A stretch of DNA of 64,000 bases from an uncultured Ramlibacter sp. (GTDB taxonomy: Bacteria > Pseudomonadota > Gammaproteobacteria > Burkholderiales > Burkholderiaceae_C). Shown piece by piece: positions 1-9,303 of the stretch. A model generated the notes under the pieces. That model ran no database searches and was not told the origin of the DNA. It saw only the letters and a program-made list of their open reading frames with translations. Every line of letters begins with the position of its first letter. Within the stretch, counting starts at the first letter, position 1. A program made the translations under genes and the position numbers. The DNA lies in the NCBI RefSeq assembly GCF_936925435.1, contig NZ_CAKZHQ010000004.1, forward strand, positions 1 to 64,000, read 5' to 3'.

Positions 1-338
1 GCCGCGCGGCCACCAATGAGCTGATCCGCAGCCGCATCAAGATCAAAAGCATGAACTTCATGCGCGGCCGCACCTTCCTGAACAAGTACGTCATCATCGA
101 CGAGGCGCAGAACCTCACGCCCAAGCAGATGAAGACCCTGATCACCCGGGCCGGCCCTGGCACCAAGATCATCTGCATGGGCAATCTGGCGCAGATCGAC
201 ACGCCCTACCTGACCGAAGGCTCCTCGGGCCTGACCTTCGCCGTCGACAAGTTCAAGGGCTGGCCGCACAGCGGCCACATCACCCTGGCCCGCGGCGAGC
301 GCTCGCGGCTGGCAGACTTCGCCAGCGAGGTGCTGTAG
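1..338 (+). CDS. PhoH-family ATPase, C-terminal part (cut by window start)
   Basis: Only the C-terminal ~112 residues are in the window. The reading frame is open from base 3 and runs to TAG at 336-338, so the ATG at 51 is internal. The segment RGRTFLNKYVIIDEAQNLT holds the Walker B/DEAQ motif of PhoH-type P-loop ATPases, and the following GPGTKIICMGNLAQID stretch and the GSSGL and LARGERS motifs are typical of the end of this family. PhoH proteins are cytoplasmic ATPases linked to RNA metabolism, often fused to an N-terminal PIN RNase domain; whether this one carries a PIN domain cannot be seen. It converges on dnaB. Confidence 0.9.
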   Translation, partial: RAATNELIRSRIKIKSMNFMRGRTFLNKYVIIDEAQNLTPKQMKTLITRAGPGTKIICMGNLAQIDTPYLTEGSSGLTFAVDKFKGWPHSGHITLARGERSRLADFASEVL

Positions 339-345
339 TCGTCAT

Positions 346-361
346 CCCCGCGCAGGCGGGG
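346..361. repeat. Short GC-rich palindrome, REP-like
   Basis: CCCCGC (346-351) and GCGGGG (356-361) form a perfect 6-bp stem with a 4-base loop, directly behind the PhoH stop codon. The surrounding text, GTCATCCCCGC then GCGGGGACCC, resembles the dispersed extragenic palindromes common in proteobacteria. Only one copy was noticed here, so calling it a repeat family member is inference. Confidence 0.4.
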
Positions 362-381
362 ACCCAGGGCGTTCAAAGTCC

Positions 382-432
382 AATACCGTCTAACAGGACG
401 AGGAACGCCTCCCCGTCCTGTTAGACGGTATT
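382..432. terminator. Perfect 19-bp inverted repeat between convergent genes
   Basis: AATACCGTCTAACAGGACG (382-400) is repeated exactly as its reverse complement at 414-432, with a 13-base loop. It lies between the PhoH gene and dnaB, which converge. The position suggests a bidirectional terminator, but neither side has a proper run of Ts, so the mechanism is uncertain. Confidence 0.5.
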
Positions 433-444
433 TGCACTGCGCTG

Positions 445-1857
445 CTAGAAGTCCGACCCGCCTCCGCCGCCCGCGAGGCTCTCGAACTTCGTGATCGGCT
501 TCAGGAAGGCCAACTTGACGGTCCCGGTGGGGCCGTTACGCTGCTTGCTGATGATGACCTCGGCGACGCCCGGCTCCTTGGAGTCCTTGTTGTAATAGTC
601 GTCGCGGTAGATGAACATGATGACGTCGGCGTCCTGCTCGATCGCGCCCGACTCGCGCAGGTCGCTCATCATGGGGCGCTTGTCTGTGCGCGCCTCGACG
701 CCGCGCGACAGCTGCGACAGCGCGATCACCGGGCAGCCAAGCTCCTTGGCCAGCATCTTCAGACCGCGCGAGATCTCGCCAACGGCGGTGGCGCGGTTCT
801 CATCGGCCATGCCTCCGGAAACGCTCATCAACTGCAGGTAGTCGACCACGATCAGGCCCAGCTTGCCGCCGCACTGGCGCGCCAGCCGGCGCGAGTTGGC
901 GCGCAGCTCGCTCACGGTGAGGCCGGGCGTCTCGTCGATGTGCAGCGAGACGTTGCGCAGCTTCTCGATCGCCTCGGTCAGGCGCGGCCATTCGTCGTCC
1001 GTCAGCTTGCCGGTGCGCAGGTGGCTCTGGTCGATGCGGCCGATCGAGCCGACGATACGCACCGCCAGCTGGGAGGCGCCCATTTCCATGGAGAACACCG
1101 CGACCGGCAGCTCCTCGTTCAGCGCCACGTGTTCGGCGATGTTGATGGCCAGCGCGGTCTTGCCCATGGAGGGCCGCGCCGCCAGCACGATCATGTCACC
1201 GGCCTGGAAGCCCGAGGTCATGCGGTCCAGGTCGTAAAAACCCGTGGGCACGCCCGTGATGTCGTTCGGGTTGTCGGCCATCTCCTGGACCCGGTCCAGC
1301 AGTTCCACCACCAGGGAATCCATGCCCTGGAAGCCCTGCTTCATCCGCGAGCCTTCCTCGCCGATGTTGAAGATCTTCTGTTCGGCCTCGTCCAGGATCT
1401 TGTCGACCGCCTTGCCCTGTGTGTTGAAGGCGGCGGTGGCGATCTCGTCGGCGGCGGAGACCAGCTTGCGCAAGATGGAGCGCTCGCGCACGATCTCGGC
1501 GTAGCGCCGGATGTTGGCCGCGCTGGGCACGTACTGGGCCAGCGAGTTCAGGTAGGCCAGGCCACCGATCTCGTCAGCCTTGCCCAGGCCCTGCAGTTGC
1601 TCGAAAACGGTGATCACGTCGGCCGGCTTGGACCCGTTGATCAGGCCGCCGATGGAGCCATAGATCAGCTTGTGCTCATAGCGGTAAAAGTCACCGTCCG
1701 TCAGCAGATCACCGACCCGGTCCCAGGCACCGTTGTCCAGCAACAGGCCACCGAGCACGCTGGACTCCGCCTCGACGGAGTGCGGCGGCACGCGTAACTG
1801 GGCGATCTGGTGGTCGCGGGAAAAATCGTCGTCGATGGTGGAAAAGACAGCGGACAT
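445..1857 (-). CDS. dnaB: Replicative DNA helicase DnaB
   Basis: 470 residues, the usual length. DnaB is the hexameric helicase that unwinds DNA ahead of the replication fork and recruits primase. The N-terminal primase-interacting domain covers about residues 20-125 (PHSVEAESSVLGGLLLD). The RecA-like domain carries Walker A (AARPSMGKT, about 226-234) and Walker B (LGLIVVDYLQL, about 334-344), followed by SQLSRGVEAR and SKQRNGPTG. The C-terminus ends in a glycine-rich tail. The start at 1857 gives the family N-terminus; no strong Shine-Dalgarno is visible. It lies 300 bp downstream of rplI, the frequent proteobacterial order, but the rplI terminator separates the two. Confidence 0.97.
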   Translation of the reverse strand: MSAVFSTIDDDFSRDHQIAQLRVPPHSVEAESSVLGGLLLDNGAWDRVGDLLTDGDFYRYEHKLIYGSIGGLINGSKPADVITVFEQLQGLGKADEIGGLAYLNSLAQYVPSAANIRRYAEIVRERSILRKLVSAADEIATAAFNTQGKAVDKILDEAEQKIFNIGEEGSRMKQGFQGMDSLVVELLDRVQEMADNPNDITGVPTGFYDLDRMTSGFQAGDMIVLAARPSMGKTALAINIAEHVALNEELPVAVFSMEMGASQLAVRIVGSIGRIDQSHLRTGKLTDDEWPRLTEAIEKLRNVSLHIDETPGLTVSELRANSRRLARQCGGKLGLIVVDYLQLMSVSGGMADENRATAVGEISRGLKMLAKELGCPVIALSQLSRGVEARTDKRPMMSDLRESGAIEQDADVIMFIYRDDYYNKDSKEPGVAEVIISKQRNGPTGTVKLAFLKPITKFESLAGGGGGSDF

Positions 1858-2078
1858 AGTGCTTTCAGGGAGGACCGGGGAATGCTACGCCGGGCCAGCG
1901 GAGCCGTCACGGGATAAGGCTGTGGATAAGAGGTGATTTCCCAGTGGGCAGAGGCCGGGAACCTGTGGATCAGGACAGAGCGAAGCTGCCACCACTGAGC
2001 ACAGCGCCGGCACACACGAGGCGCCGCCATCTCCTCCTGATGGACGGCTATTGGACAGTGACTCCGGCGCACGCCCAG
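1858..2078 (-). other. Intergenic region, dnaB leader
   Basis: This lies between dnaB and the terminator of the ribosomal operon. I see no convincing ORF, hairpin or clear sigma70 promoter. It presumably holds the dnaB promoter, since a terminator cuts dnaB off from rplI. Confidence 0.4.
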
Positions 2079-2105
2079 AAAGAAAAAGCCGCCCGAAGGC
2101 GGCTT
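2079..2105 (-). terminator. Intrinsic terminator of the rpsF-priB-rpsR-rplI operon
   Basis: On the minus strand AAGCCGCC (2105-2098), a TTCG tetraloop and GGCGGCTT (2093-2086) are followed by a T-rich tail (TTTCTTT). A UUCG-capped 8-bp stem plus U tract is a textbook terminator, 50 bp after rplI. Confidence 0.85.
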
Positions 2106-2114
2106 CCACAAGTG

Positions 2115-2135
2115 CAAGGCTGCGCAGCAGCCTTG
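2115..2135 (-). other. Hairpin between rplI stop and terminator
   Basis: CAAGGCTGC (2115-2123) pairs with GCAGCCTTG (2127-2135) over a 3-base loop. It has no U tract, so it is more likely a 3'-UTR stabilising stem or accessory to the terminator next to it. Confidence 0.45.
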
Positions 2136-2157
2136 CTTCGTGTTGGAGCGTAGCGGA

Positions 2158-2610
2158 TCAGGCCGTTTCGCCGTACACCGTGACGTTGATGTCGACGACC
2201 ACGTCGGTGTGCAGTTGCACGCTAACCGGGCTGTCGCCAACGACCTTGATCGGGCCATTGGGCATGCGGACCTGGGCCTTGGCGACCTTGTAGCCCTGCT
2301 TGCCCAGCTCTTCGGCGATGTCAGAGTTGGTGACCGAGCCGAACAGACGACCGTCCACGCCGGCCTTCTGGGTCAGCTTGACGGTGGTGCCAGCCAGCTT
2401 TTCGCCCTGGGCTTGCATTTCGACCAGCTTGGCGGCCGCAGCCTTTTCGAGTTCGGCGCGCTTGGCTTCGAACTCGGCCTTGTTGGCTTCGGTGGCGCGG
2501 CGGGCGAGCTTTTGCGGGATCAGGAAGTTGCGGGCATAGCCGTCTTTGACCTTGACGATCTCACCGAGAGCGCCAACGTTGATGACCTTGTCCAGAAGAA
2601 TGACTTGCAT
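2158..2610 (-). CDS. rplI: 50S ribosomal protein L9
   Basis: 150 residues, normal for L9. The N-terminal rRNA-binding domain shows the signature [25 protein letters not shown]. It is followed by the long connecting helix ([32 protein letters not shown]) and the C-terminal domain. It is last in the rpsF-priB-rpsR-rplI operon, 12 bp after rpsR, and is followed by a terminator. Confidence 0.98.
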   Translation of the reverse strand: MQVILLDKVINVGALGEIVKVKDGYARNFLIPQKLARRATEANKAEFEAKRAELEKAAAAKLVEMQAQGEKLAGTTVKLTQKAGVDGRLFGSVTNSDIAEELGKQGYKVAKAQVRMPNGPIKVVGDSPVSVQLHTDVVVDINVTVYGETA

Positions 2611-2622
2611 GTTCTTCGCTCC

Positions 2623-2904
2623 TTAGATGCGGTGCTGGTCGCTGTACGGGACCAGGGCCAGGAAGCGCGCGCGCTTGATGGCGGTGTTGAGCTGGCGCTG
2701 GTAGATCGCGCGGGTGCCGGTCAGGCGAGCCGGGATGATCTTGCCGTTTTCGGCGATGAAGTCACGCAGGGTGTCTACATCCTTGTAGTCGATTTCTTCG
2801 ACGCCGGCGACGGTGAAGCGGCAGAAGCGCTTGCGCTTGAACAGCAGCGACTGGGTGTTGCGCTTCGGACGCTTGTCCTTGTTGAATTTCTTGAACGTGG
2901 CCAT
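2623..2904 (-). CDS. rpsR: 30S ribosomal protein S18
   Basis: 93 residues. The core has the S18 signature ([56 protein letters not shown]). S18 binds S6 on the small-subunit platform, and both genes are in this operon. The start at 2904 has a good purine-rich site (GAGGTCCC) upstream. It lies 18 bp after priB. Confidence 0.98.
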   Translation of the reverse strand: MATFKKFNKDKRPKRNTQSLLFKRKRFCRFTVAGVEEIDYKDVDTLRDFIAENGKIIPARLTGTRAIYQRQLNTAIKRARFLALVPYSDQHRI

Positions 2905-2922
2905 GTTGGGACCTCTTGAGAA

Positions 2923-3210
2923 TTAATCTTGCTGAAACTGTTGAACGTGGAGCACGGGGTACTTGCCGTTGCGGGGCGTCGCCAGGAAACCTGTGAACCG
3001 CCAGGGGCTGCCGATGGCCTGCTTGCCGAGAGACTCGGCCAACGCGCCAAAGGCCACCGCCTTCACTGCCACTTTCACCTGCCGCTTGTGCCCCGCCTCG
3101 GTCACCTCGGACTCGTGTTCGAGCCTGAGGTCCAGGGCGGGCAATCCGGCTGGCGTGTACCGCAAGGCGCTGGCCTCGGCGATACAGGCGGTCAGGACGA
3201 CCTGGTTCAC
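2923..3210 (-). CDS. priB: Primosomal replication protein N (PriB)
   Basis: 95 residues forming a single OB fold. PriB binds single-stranded DNA and bridges PriA to DnaT in the replication-restart primosome. The N-terminus (NQVVLTACIAEASALRYTPAGLPALDLRLEHESE) and the end (GKYPVLHVQQFQ) match the betaproteobacterial PriB form. It is located between rpsF and rpsR, its conserved position. Confidence 0.93.
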   Translation of the reverse strand: MNQVVLTACIAEASALRYTPAGLPALDLRLEHESEVTEAGHKRQVKVAVKAVAFGALAESLGKQAIGSPWRFTGFLATPRNGKYPVLHVQQFQQD

Positions 3211-3227
3211 TCCCGGCGGCTACCGCC

Positions 3228-3593
3228 TTACGACTGGTACTCTGCCTGCTGGGCCTTGCGCGCTTCTTCGCGCTCGACGGTCTTCATCATCGACGACGGG
3301 CCGGTGTCGGCCTTCTTCTTGACCACGGTGAGGTGGCGCAGCACGGCGTCGTTGAAGCGGAAGGCGTGCTCGAGTTCAGCCATCACGGCCTGGTCGGCTT
3401 CGATGTTCACGCACAGGTAGTGGGCCTTGCCCAGCTTGTTGATCTGATAGGCCAGCTGGCGGCGGCCCCAGTCTTCCACGCGGTGCACTTTGCCACCGCC
3501 GGCGGTGATCATGCCCTTGTAGCGTTCCAGCATGGCAGGAACCTGTTCGCTCTGGTCCGGATGGATCAGCAAGATGATTTCGTAATGACGCAT
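3228..3593 (-). CDS. rpsF: 30S ribosomal protein S6
   Basis: 121 residues. It starts [26 protein letters not shown] and contains [14 protein letters not shown]...AHY, the diagnostic S6 motif, then a charged tail. A good Shine-Dalgarno (AAGGAGAA) precedes ATG at 3593. First gene of the operon. Confidence 0.98.
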   Translation of the reverse strand: MRHYEIILLIHPDQSEQVPAMLERYKGMITAGGGKVHRVEDWGRRQLAYQINKLGKAHYLCVNIEADQAVMAELEHAFRFNDAVLRHLTVVKKKADTGPSSMMKTVEREEARKAQQAEYQS

Positions 3594-3713
3594 GGATTCT
3601 CCTTGTGGATAAGCCGCGGCGGTGCCGTGGCGGGATGCAGCCGCCCGCTGCGTCGGTAGCGGTACGGCAAGGGAAAGCCCATGATTATAGCCCGGATCGC
3701 CGGGCCGAGGCCG
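3594..3713 (-). promoter_or_regulatory. rpsF operon promoter and GC-rich leader
   Basis: A perfect -10 TATAAT lies on the minus strand at 3689-3684. The best -35 candidate, TTGACG at 3717-3712, is 22 bp away, too far for a standard promoter. The ~90-nt leader between the -10 and rpsF is rich in GGCGG/CCGCC segments that can fold. In other bacteria an S6:S18-binding RNA leader regulates this operon; I could not confirm that motif here. Confidence 0.5.
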
Positions 3714-4175
3714 TCAATCGTTCAGGGCGCGCTTCAGGGGGGCATATTTCTCGGAGCCGACGGCTTCCAGAATCTTGGGCGCCACCTGAAGAAGCTCCTC
3801 GTAGTTGCCCGCGCCTTCCACTGCCAGGTTGAGGCGAAAACCCCGCAGGCCCAGGGCTGCCGTGATCTGTGTGGCAAGGGGATAGGCTTCGGCGTAACGT
3901 TCCTTGGGGGAGCGGCCACTGTGCTGGCGCGCCGCCTCGGCGACCACGGCGGCCTGCGTGGCGGCTGCCCGGGGCGCCCCATCGGCGATCAGGCCCAGCT
4001 CAAACAGCTTGTCCAGGTCCTCCCTGGTGCAACCGGCGGCCGCCGTATCTGCCACCAATTGCTGCAATGTCCTCTTTCCGTCCACCAGGATCAGCGCCGA
4101 ACGTTGTCTAGGCGTCAGCGCGACCGACCTGTCCTTCATGACGCGCTGGCCATCTTCCGTCTTGATCACAATCAT
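3714..4175 (-). CDS. Conserved hypothetical protein, possible winged-helix N-terminus
   Basis: 153 residues, no signal peptide or membrane segment, so probably cytoplasmic. Residues 15-60 (SVALTPRQRSALILVDGKRTLQQLV...CTREDLDKLFELGLI) read like a small winged-helix or helix-turn-helix domain. The C-terminal half is alpha-helical (ERYAEAYPLATQITAALGLRGFRLNLAVEGAGNYEELLQVAPKI). The family is not one I can name. An AAAGG site lies upstream of ATG 4175. It sits between the symporter and rpsF, and its stop overlaps the rpsF promoter region. Confidence 0.7.
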   Translation of the reverse strand: MIVIKTEDGQRVMKDRSVALTPRQRSALILVDGKRTLQQLVADTAAAGCTREDLDKLFELGLIADGAPRAAATQAAVVAEAARQHSGRSPKERYAEAYPLATQITAALGLRGFRLNLAVEGAGNYEELLQVAPKILEAVGSEKYAPLKRALND

Positions 4176-4312
4176 TTGAGCCTTTCAGGCTTGTGTGCCG
4201 CTTTCCTACCCCTCTTCTTGTGCGTTGAGATTGACATGTGCGCCCCACCATTTGAATTGGGGTTTATCCATACGGCAAATCTGCCGGAAATCCCCAGTGC
4301 ACCCCAGGGGTT

Positions 4313-6391
4313 TCAGCGCTTGCCGCTTGCCTGGCGCCGGGGCGCCAGCTGCGTCAGCAAGCTCACGGCCACGGCCACCACCAATCCAACAGGCACCCCA
4401 AACACGCCAGCGGAAATCGGCTGGATGCCAAACCACAGTTGGTGGACGGGGGCGAGCCCGGCCAGCGCGCGCACCGAAGGAGCGTTGACCGCCATGTAGT
4501 AAACAGTGATGCCCAGGCCGCACAGCATGCCGGCCACCGCCCCAGAGCGCGTGGTGCCCGGCCAGAAGATGCCCAGCACCATCACCGGCACAAAGGCCGA
4601 GGCCGCCAGCGAGAACGAAGCCGACACCAGTGGCAGGATTTCCGCCGGCTTGAGCGAGGCCACGGCCGCCGCCACCAGCGCAACAGCCAGCAGCGTGAAT
4701 TTCGACAGAATCACCCGTTGTTCCGGGGTCACATCCCGATTGATCTCGTGGCAATAGACATCGCGCACCACGGCATTGCTGATGGTCAGGAGCAGGCCGT
4801 CGGCCGTGGACAGCGCCGCCGCCAGCCCACCGGCAGCCACCAGGCCCGACACCACGTAAGGCAAGCCGCCCAGTTCAGGGGTGGCCAGCATGATCATGTC
4901 GGCGCCCAGACGGATTTCGCCCCATTGCAGGATGCGGTCGCCATTGACGTCGGCCACCGAGATCAGCGAAGCGTCGACCTTGGCCCACTGGCCGATCCAG
5001 GCTGGCAGCGCGTCGAAGCTGCTGCCCACCAGGTTGTTCATGACCTCGAACTTCACCAGCACGGCCAGCGCCGGTACGCTGATGTAGACCAGGGCGATGA
5101 AGAAGATCGACCAGGCCACCGAGGAGCGCGCCTCCCTCACCGTGGGCGTGGTGTAGTAACGCGTCAGCAGGTGCGGCAGGCCGGCTGTCCCCAGCATCAA
5201 ACAGAACATCAGCGCCAGGAAGTTCAGCCGCGAGTTGCTGAAGGCGGCGCGCTCGGCCAGTGTGCCGTCCGGGTCGCCGGCAAAGGGCCGCGCATGCGGC
5301 GGCAAGCCGCCCAGCGGACCGGAGCGCTCCTGGCTCTCCAGCACGGCACGTGTCCACAGCTCGCGCGCGCCGGCAACGTTCCGGGGCAGCGCCGCCAGTT
5401 CGCGGTTGGCCTGCACGATCAAGGCCGAATCCGCGCCCTGGGCCTTGAGCTTGCGCACGCGCTCCTGGGCCGCCGAGCGTTCGCGCTGCAAGGCGCCTTC
5501 GATGTCCTGCAGCCGGGCCTGGTACTCGCTGGCGCGCCGGGCAAACACGGCCCGTACTTCGATCTCGCGCGGGTCAGTGAGCAGCTTTTTTTCCAGCTCG
5601 GTGATCTTCTGGATCTGCTTGCCGTAGACCAGCGGGGCCAGGGGGTTGCCCAGTTGCTTGTACGCCAACCAGGACACCGGGATCAGGAAGGCCAGCAGCA
5701 AGATGATGTACTGGGCCACCTGGGTCCAGGTGATCGCTTTCATGCCGCCCAGGAAAGAGCACAGCAGGACGCCGCCCAGTCCCAGCAGGATGCCGATCTC
5801 GAACTGCACCCCGGTCAGCCGCGACGCGATCAGCCCGATGCCGTAGATCTGCGCCACCACATAGGTGAAGGAGCACAGTGCGGCTGCGATGGCGGCGATC
5901 ACCCGCGGCCAGCGCCCGCCGAAGCGCAGGCCGAAGTAGTCCGGCACGGTATAGATATTGAGCTTGCGCAGATGCGGTGCGATCAGCAGCGCCACAAGGC
6001 AAAAGCCTCCCGTCCAGCCCAGCACATAGGCCAGGCCGCCGGCCTGGGTCTCGGTGCCGCCGAAGCCCTGCAGGTACAGGCCGCCTGCCAGGCTGATGAA
6101 GGAGGCCGCGCTCATCCAGTCGGCGGCGGTCGCCATCCCGTTGTACATGGGCGGGATGCGGCGGCCCGCAACGTAGTACTCCTCCGGGTCGGTGGTGCGG
6201 CCGTAGATGCCGATGGCCGCGTACATCATCACGGTGGAAAACAGGAAGATCGGCCCCAGCCAGAAGCGCGACAAGCCCTGCTGCTCGGCCCAGGCCATGA
6301 GCAGCAGAAAGGCCAGGAAGCCCGCGACAAAGCATGCAAGTGCGCGGTGCAGGCGCCGCTTGTAGGCAGCGTAGGGCGCTGCCTCAGGCAT
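4313..6391 (-). CDS. Sodium:solute symporter, large subunit (VC_2705-like)
   Basis: 692 residues. It belongs to the solute:sodium symporter superfamily and should use the Na+ gradient to import an organic anion, acetate-like substrates being typical of the nearest branch; the substrate is inferred. Many TM segments are visible (FVAGFLAFLLLMAW, VALLIAPHLRKLN, LLGLGGVLLCSFLGGM and others) with the motif YYVAGRRIPPMYNGMATAADWMSAASFISLAGGLY. A ~110-residue hydrophilic, coiled-coil-prone insert (KQIQKITELEKKLL to ESQERSG) and an EF-hand-like loop (DVNGDRILQWGE) interrupt the membrane core. I chose ATG 6391 because it overlaps the small-subunit stop by 8 bp; an upstream ATG at 6526 only adds low-complexity residues. 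Confidence 0.88.
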   Translation of the reverse strand: MPEAAPYAAYKRRLHRALACFVAGFLAFLLLMAWAEQQGLSRFWLGPIFLFSTVMMYAAIGIYGRTTDPEEYYVAGRRIPPMYNGMATAADWMSAASFISLAGGLYLQGFGGTETQAGGLAYVLGWTGGFCLVALLIAPHLRKLNIYTVPDYFGLRFGGRWPRVIAAIAAALCSFTYVVAQIYGIGLIASRLTGVQFEIGILLGLGGVLLCSFLGGMKAITWTQVAQYIILLLAFLIPVSWLAYKQLGNPLAPLVYGKQIQKITELEKKLLTDPREIEVRAVFARRASEYQARLQDIEGALQRERSAAQERVRKLKAQGADSALIVQANRELAALPRNVAGARELWTRAVLESQERSGPLGGLPPHARPFAGDPDGTLAERAAFSNSRLNFLALMFCLMLGTAGLPHLLTRYYTTPTVREARSSVAWSIFFIALVYISVPALAVLVKFEVMNNLVGSSFDALPAWIGQWAKVDASLISVADVNGDRILQWGEIRLGADMIMLATPELGGLPYVVSGLVAAGGLAAALSTADGLLLTISNAVVRDVYCHEINRDVTPEQRVILSKFTLLAVALVAAAVASLKPAEILPLVSASFSLAASAFVPVMVLGIFWPGTTRSGAVAGMLCGLGITVYYMAVNAPSVRALAGLAPVHQLWFGIQPISAGVFGVPVGLVVAVAVSLLTQLAPRRQASGKR

Positions 6392-6653
6392 CGGTCGCAC
6401 CCTTGGGCGCCGCCGGAGGTTCGGGCTCCAGGCGGGCCATGGCCCAGGCGTAGACCGCGACGATGGCGATGAAGGCCAGCACGGCGCCCTGCGCCGCCAC
6501 CCAATAACCGAAGGGCCACTGGCCAACCATGAAGTCGAGGTCGCGGGCGAAAAAGCACGCCACGAAGGTCACCAGCACCCAGACGGCAAGCAGGCTTGCC
6601 TTGAGTGCGAGGACGCGGGGATCGTGTCGTTCCTGAGCCTGCGAATCAGCCAT
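6384..6653 (-). CDS. DUF4212 protein, symporter small subunit
   Basis: 89 residues with two membrane helices (ASLLAVWVLVTFVACFF and YWVAAQGAVLAFIAIVAVYAWAM) joined by DLDFMVGQWPFG. This is the standard small partner of VC_2705-type Na+/solute symporters, always just upstream of the large subunit, as here (8-bp overlap, so translationally coupled). Its role in transport is presumed to be assembly or activity of the large subunit. Confidence 0.88.
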   Translation of the reverse strand: MADSQAQERHDPRVLALKASLLAVWVLVTFVACFFARDLDFMVGQWPFGYWVAAQGAVLAFIAIVAVYAWAMARLEPEPPAAPKGATDA

Positions 6654-6715
6654 GGGAGGCGATCATCGCACCCAGGGCCGGCGCAGGCCCTAGGTATTTG
6701 CTAGAGTCCGCGCGC

Positions 6716-9109
6716 CTACTGGCCAGCCAGCTGCTTCCAGGTGGCGATCACGCTGTCCGGGTTGAGTGACATCGAGGTGATGCCCTCGTCGGCCAGCCAC
6801 TGGGCGAAGTCCGGGTGGTCGCTGGGGCCCTGGCCGCAGATGCCCACGTACTTGTTCTGCTTGAGGCAGGCCTGGATGGCACGCGACAGCATGGCCTTGA
6901 CGGCCGGGTCGCGCTCGTCGAAGTCAGCCGCCAGCAGTTCCAGGCCGGAATCGCGGTCCAGGCCCAGCGTCAGCTGGGTCAGGTCGTTCGAGCCGATCGA
7001 GAAACCGTCGAAGAATTCCAGGAACTCGTCGGCCAGGATGGCGTTGCTCGGCACCTCGCACATCATGACGATGCGCAGGCCGTCCTGGCCGCGCTTGAGG
7101 CCCTGCTCGGCCAGCAGCTCGGTGACCTTGGCCGCCTGGCCCAGGGTGCGCACGAAGGGCACCATCACCTCCACGTTGGTCAGTCCCATGTCCTGGCGCA
7201 CGCGCAGCAGCGCCTCGCACTCCATGGCGAAAGCCTCGCGGAACTCGGCGCTGACGTAGCGCGCCGCGCCGCGAAAGCCCAGCATCGGGTTTTCTTCCTC
7301 CGGCTCGTAGCGCGAGCCGCCGATCAGCTTGCGGTACTCGTTGGACTTGAAGTCCGACAGACGCACGATCACCGGCTTGGGCCAGAAGGCGGCGGCGATG
7401 GTGGCCACACCCTCGGCCACCTTGTCGACGTAGAAGGCGCGCGGCGAGGCATGGCCGCGGGCCACCGATTCCACCGCCTTTTTCAGGTCGGCGTCCACGC
7501 TCGGGTAGTCCAGGATGGCCTTGGGATGGACACCGATGTTGTTGTTGATGATGAATTCCAGCCGTGCCAGGCCCACGCCGTGGTTGGGCAGCTGGCAGAA
7601 GTCGAAGGCCAGTTGCGGGTTGCCCACGTTCATGGTCATCTTGACCTTGATCTCGGGCATGTCGCCGCGCACCACCTCGCTGACCTCGGTCTCCAGCAGG
7701 CCGTCGTAGATGAAGCCCGTGTCGCCCTCGGCGCAGCTAACCGTCACCAGGGTGCCGTCCTTGAGCAGATCGGTGGCGTCGCCGCAGCCAACCACTGCCG
7801 GGATGCCCAGTTCGCGCGCGATGATGGCGGCGTGGCAGGTGCGCCCGCCGCGGTTGGTGACGATGGCGCTGGCGCGCTTCATCACCGGCTCCCAATTAGG
7901 GTCGGTCATGTCGGTCACCAGGATGTCGCCGGCCTGCACCTTGTCCATCTCGGCGATGCTGTGCACCAGGCGCACCGGCCCCGTGCCCACCTTCTGGCCG
8001 ATGGCCCTGCCCTCGGCCAGCACGTTGCCGCGGCCCTTGAGCTTGTAGCGCAGTTCGGCCTTGCCCTTTTGCTGGCTCTTGACCGTCTCGGGACGGGCCT
8101 GCAGGATGTAAATCTGGCCGTCCTGACCGTCCTTACCCCACTCGATGTCCATGGCGCGGCCGTAGTGCTTCTCGATCACCAGGGCGTAGGCAGCCAGCTG
8201 CTCGACCTCGGTATCTGTGAGCGAATAGCGGTTGCGCTGCTCCAGCGGCACATCAATGGTCTTGACCAGCTTGCCGGCAGCCTTCTTCTCTTCCGGCGTG
8301 GCAAACACCATCTGCAGCAGCTTGGAGCCCAGGTTGCGGCGGATGACGGCGCGCTTGCCGGCGGCCAGCATGGGCTTGTGAACATAGAACTCGTCCGGGT
8401 TCACGGCGCCCTGCACCACCGTCTCGCCCAGGCCGTAGCTGGAGGTGATGAACACCACTTGGTCGAAGCCCGATTCGGTGTCGATGGTGAACATGACGCC
8501 GGCGGCGCCCAGGTCGGAGCGCACCATGCGCTGCACGCCGGCTGACAGGGCGACGTCGGCGTGGGCAAAGCCCTTGTGCACGCGGTAGCTGATGGCGCGG
8601 TCGTTGTAGAGGGAGGCGAAGACCTCCTTCATCTTGTGCAACACGTCCTCGATACCCACCACGTTGAGGAAGGTTTCCTGCTGCCCGGCAAACGAGGCGT
8701 CGGGCAGGTCTTCGGCCGTGGCGGAAGAACGCACGGCGAAGCTGGCGGCGGCATTGCCCGCGCTCAGCGTGGCAAAAGCCTCGCGGATGGCCTGCTCCAA
8801 ATCGGCCGGAAAGGGCTGGGCCTCGACCCAACCGCGGATCTCGGCGCCGGCAGCGGCCAGGGCCCGCACATCGTCGGTGTCCAGCGTGGTCAGGCGGGCG
8901 TTGATCCGCTCGGTCAAGCCGGCGTGGGCGAGGAACTGGCGGAAACCGTGGGCGGTGGTGGCAAAGCCCGTGGGCACGCGCACACCCTGGGGCAGCTGCG
9001 AAATCATCTCGCCGAGGCTGGCGTTCTTGCCGCCGACCGCCTCGACATCGCTCATTCTCAGGTTTTCAAACGGTACGACCAAGGCGGTCGCGTTGAAAAG
9101 TGCAGACAT
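6716..9109 (-). CDS. ppsA: Phosphoenolpyruvate synthase
   Basis: 797 residues. It makes PEP from pyruvate, ATP and water and is the entry to gluconeogenesis. The N-terminal ATP-binding domain contains [12 protein letters not shown] and [28 protein letters not shown]. The swivelling phosphohistidine domain has [23 protein letters not shown] with the catalytic His. The C-terminal PEP/pyruvate barrel ends with [18 protein letters not shown] and [11 protein letters not shown] with the catalytic Cys. ATG 9109 has GGAG 8-11 bases upstream and gives the family N-terminus ([17 protein letters not shown]). It is divergent from its own regulator ppsR. The symporter genes follow 62 bp downstream on the same strand. 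Confidence 0.97.
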   Translation of the reverse strand: MSALFNATALVVPFENLRMSDVEAVGGKNASLGEMISQLPQGVRVPTGFATTAHGFRQFLAHAGLTERINARLTTLDTDDVRALAAAGAEIRGWVEAQPFPADLEQAIREAFATLSAGNAAASFAVRSSATAEDLPDASFAGQQETFLNVVGIEDVLHKMKEVFASLYNDRAISYRVHKGFAHADVALSAGVQRMVRSDLGAAGVMFTIDTESGFDQVVFITSSYGLGETVVQGAVNPDEFYVHKPMLAAGKRAVIRRNLGSKLLQMVFATPEEKKAAGKLVKTIDVPLEQRNRYSLTDTEVEQLAAYALVIEKHYGRAMDIEWGKDGQDGQIYILQARPETVKSQQKGKAELRYKLKGRGNVLAEGRAIGQKVGTGPVRLVHSIAEMDKVQAGDILVTDMTDPNWEPVMKRASAIVTNRGGRTCHAAIIARELGIPAVVGCGDATDLLKDGTLVTVSCAEGDTGFIYDGLLETEVSEVVRGDMPEIKVKMTMNVGNPQLAFDFCQLPNHGVGLARLEFIINNNIGVHPKAILDYPSVDADLKKAVESVARGHASPRAFYVDKVAEGVATIAAAFWPKPVIVRLSDFKSNEYRKLIGGSRYEPEEENPMLGFRGAARYVSAEFREAFAMECEALLRVRQDMGLTNVEVMVPFVRTLGQAAKVTELLAEQGLKRGQDGLRIVMMCEVPSNAILADEFLEFFDGFSIGSNDLTQLTLGLDRDSGLELLAADFDERDPAVKAMLSRAIQACLKQNKYVGICGQGPSDHPDFAQWLADEGITSMSLNPDSVIATWKQLAGQ

Positions 9110-9303
9110 GGGAAAGCTCCAGAAGTTGAAACCGGATCTGCGCTCCTGGACAGGAGCGGCGTCGCATGGCTTGCCGCCTGGCTTTGGTGTTGTGCTTGTG
9201 GGCCGGGGCGTTGCATGCGAAGGGAATCGATAATTGCGGCCATTGTAGGCGGCGCGCTTCCCGCGCGGGCTTGCAGCAAACTGAAACAATGACAGGTCCG
9301 CCC

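Noticed and set aside
940-1797. Long antisense ORFs (for example opposite dnaB, the symporter at 4439-6472, the receptors at 19858-22044 and 30335-32989)
   Set aside because: They mirror well-recognised genes in high-GC DNA, have low-complexity His/Gln/Arg-rich products and no family features, so they are frame shadows.
6675-6692. AGGGCC/GGCCCT hairpin as ppsA terminator
   Set aside because: The stem exists, but no T tract follows on the minus strand, so read-through into the symporter genes is as likely.
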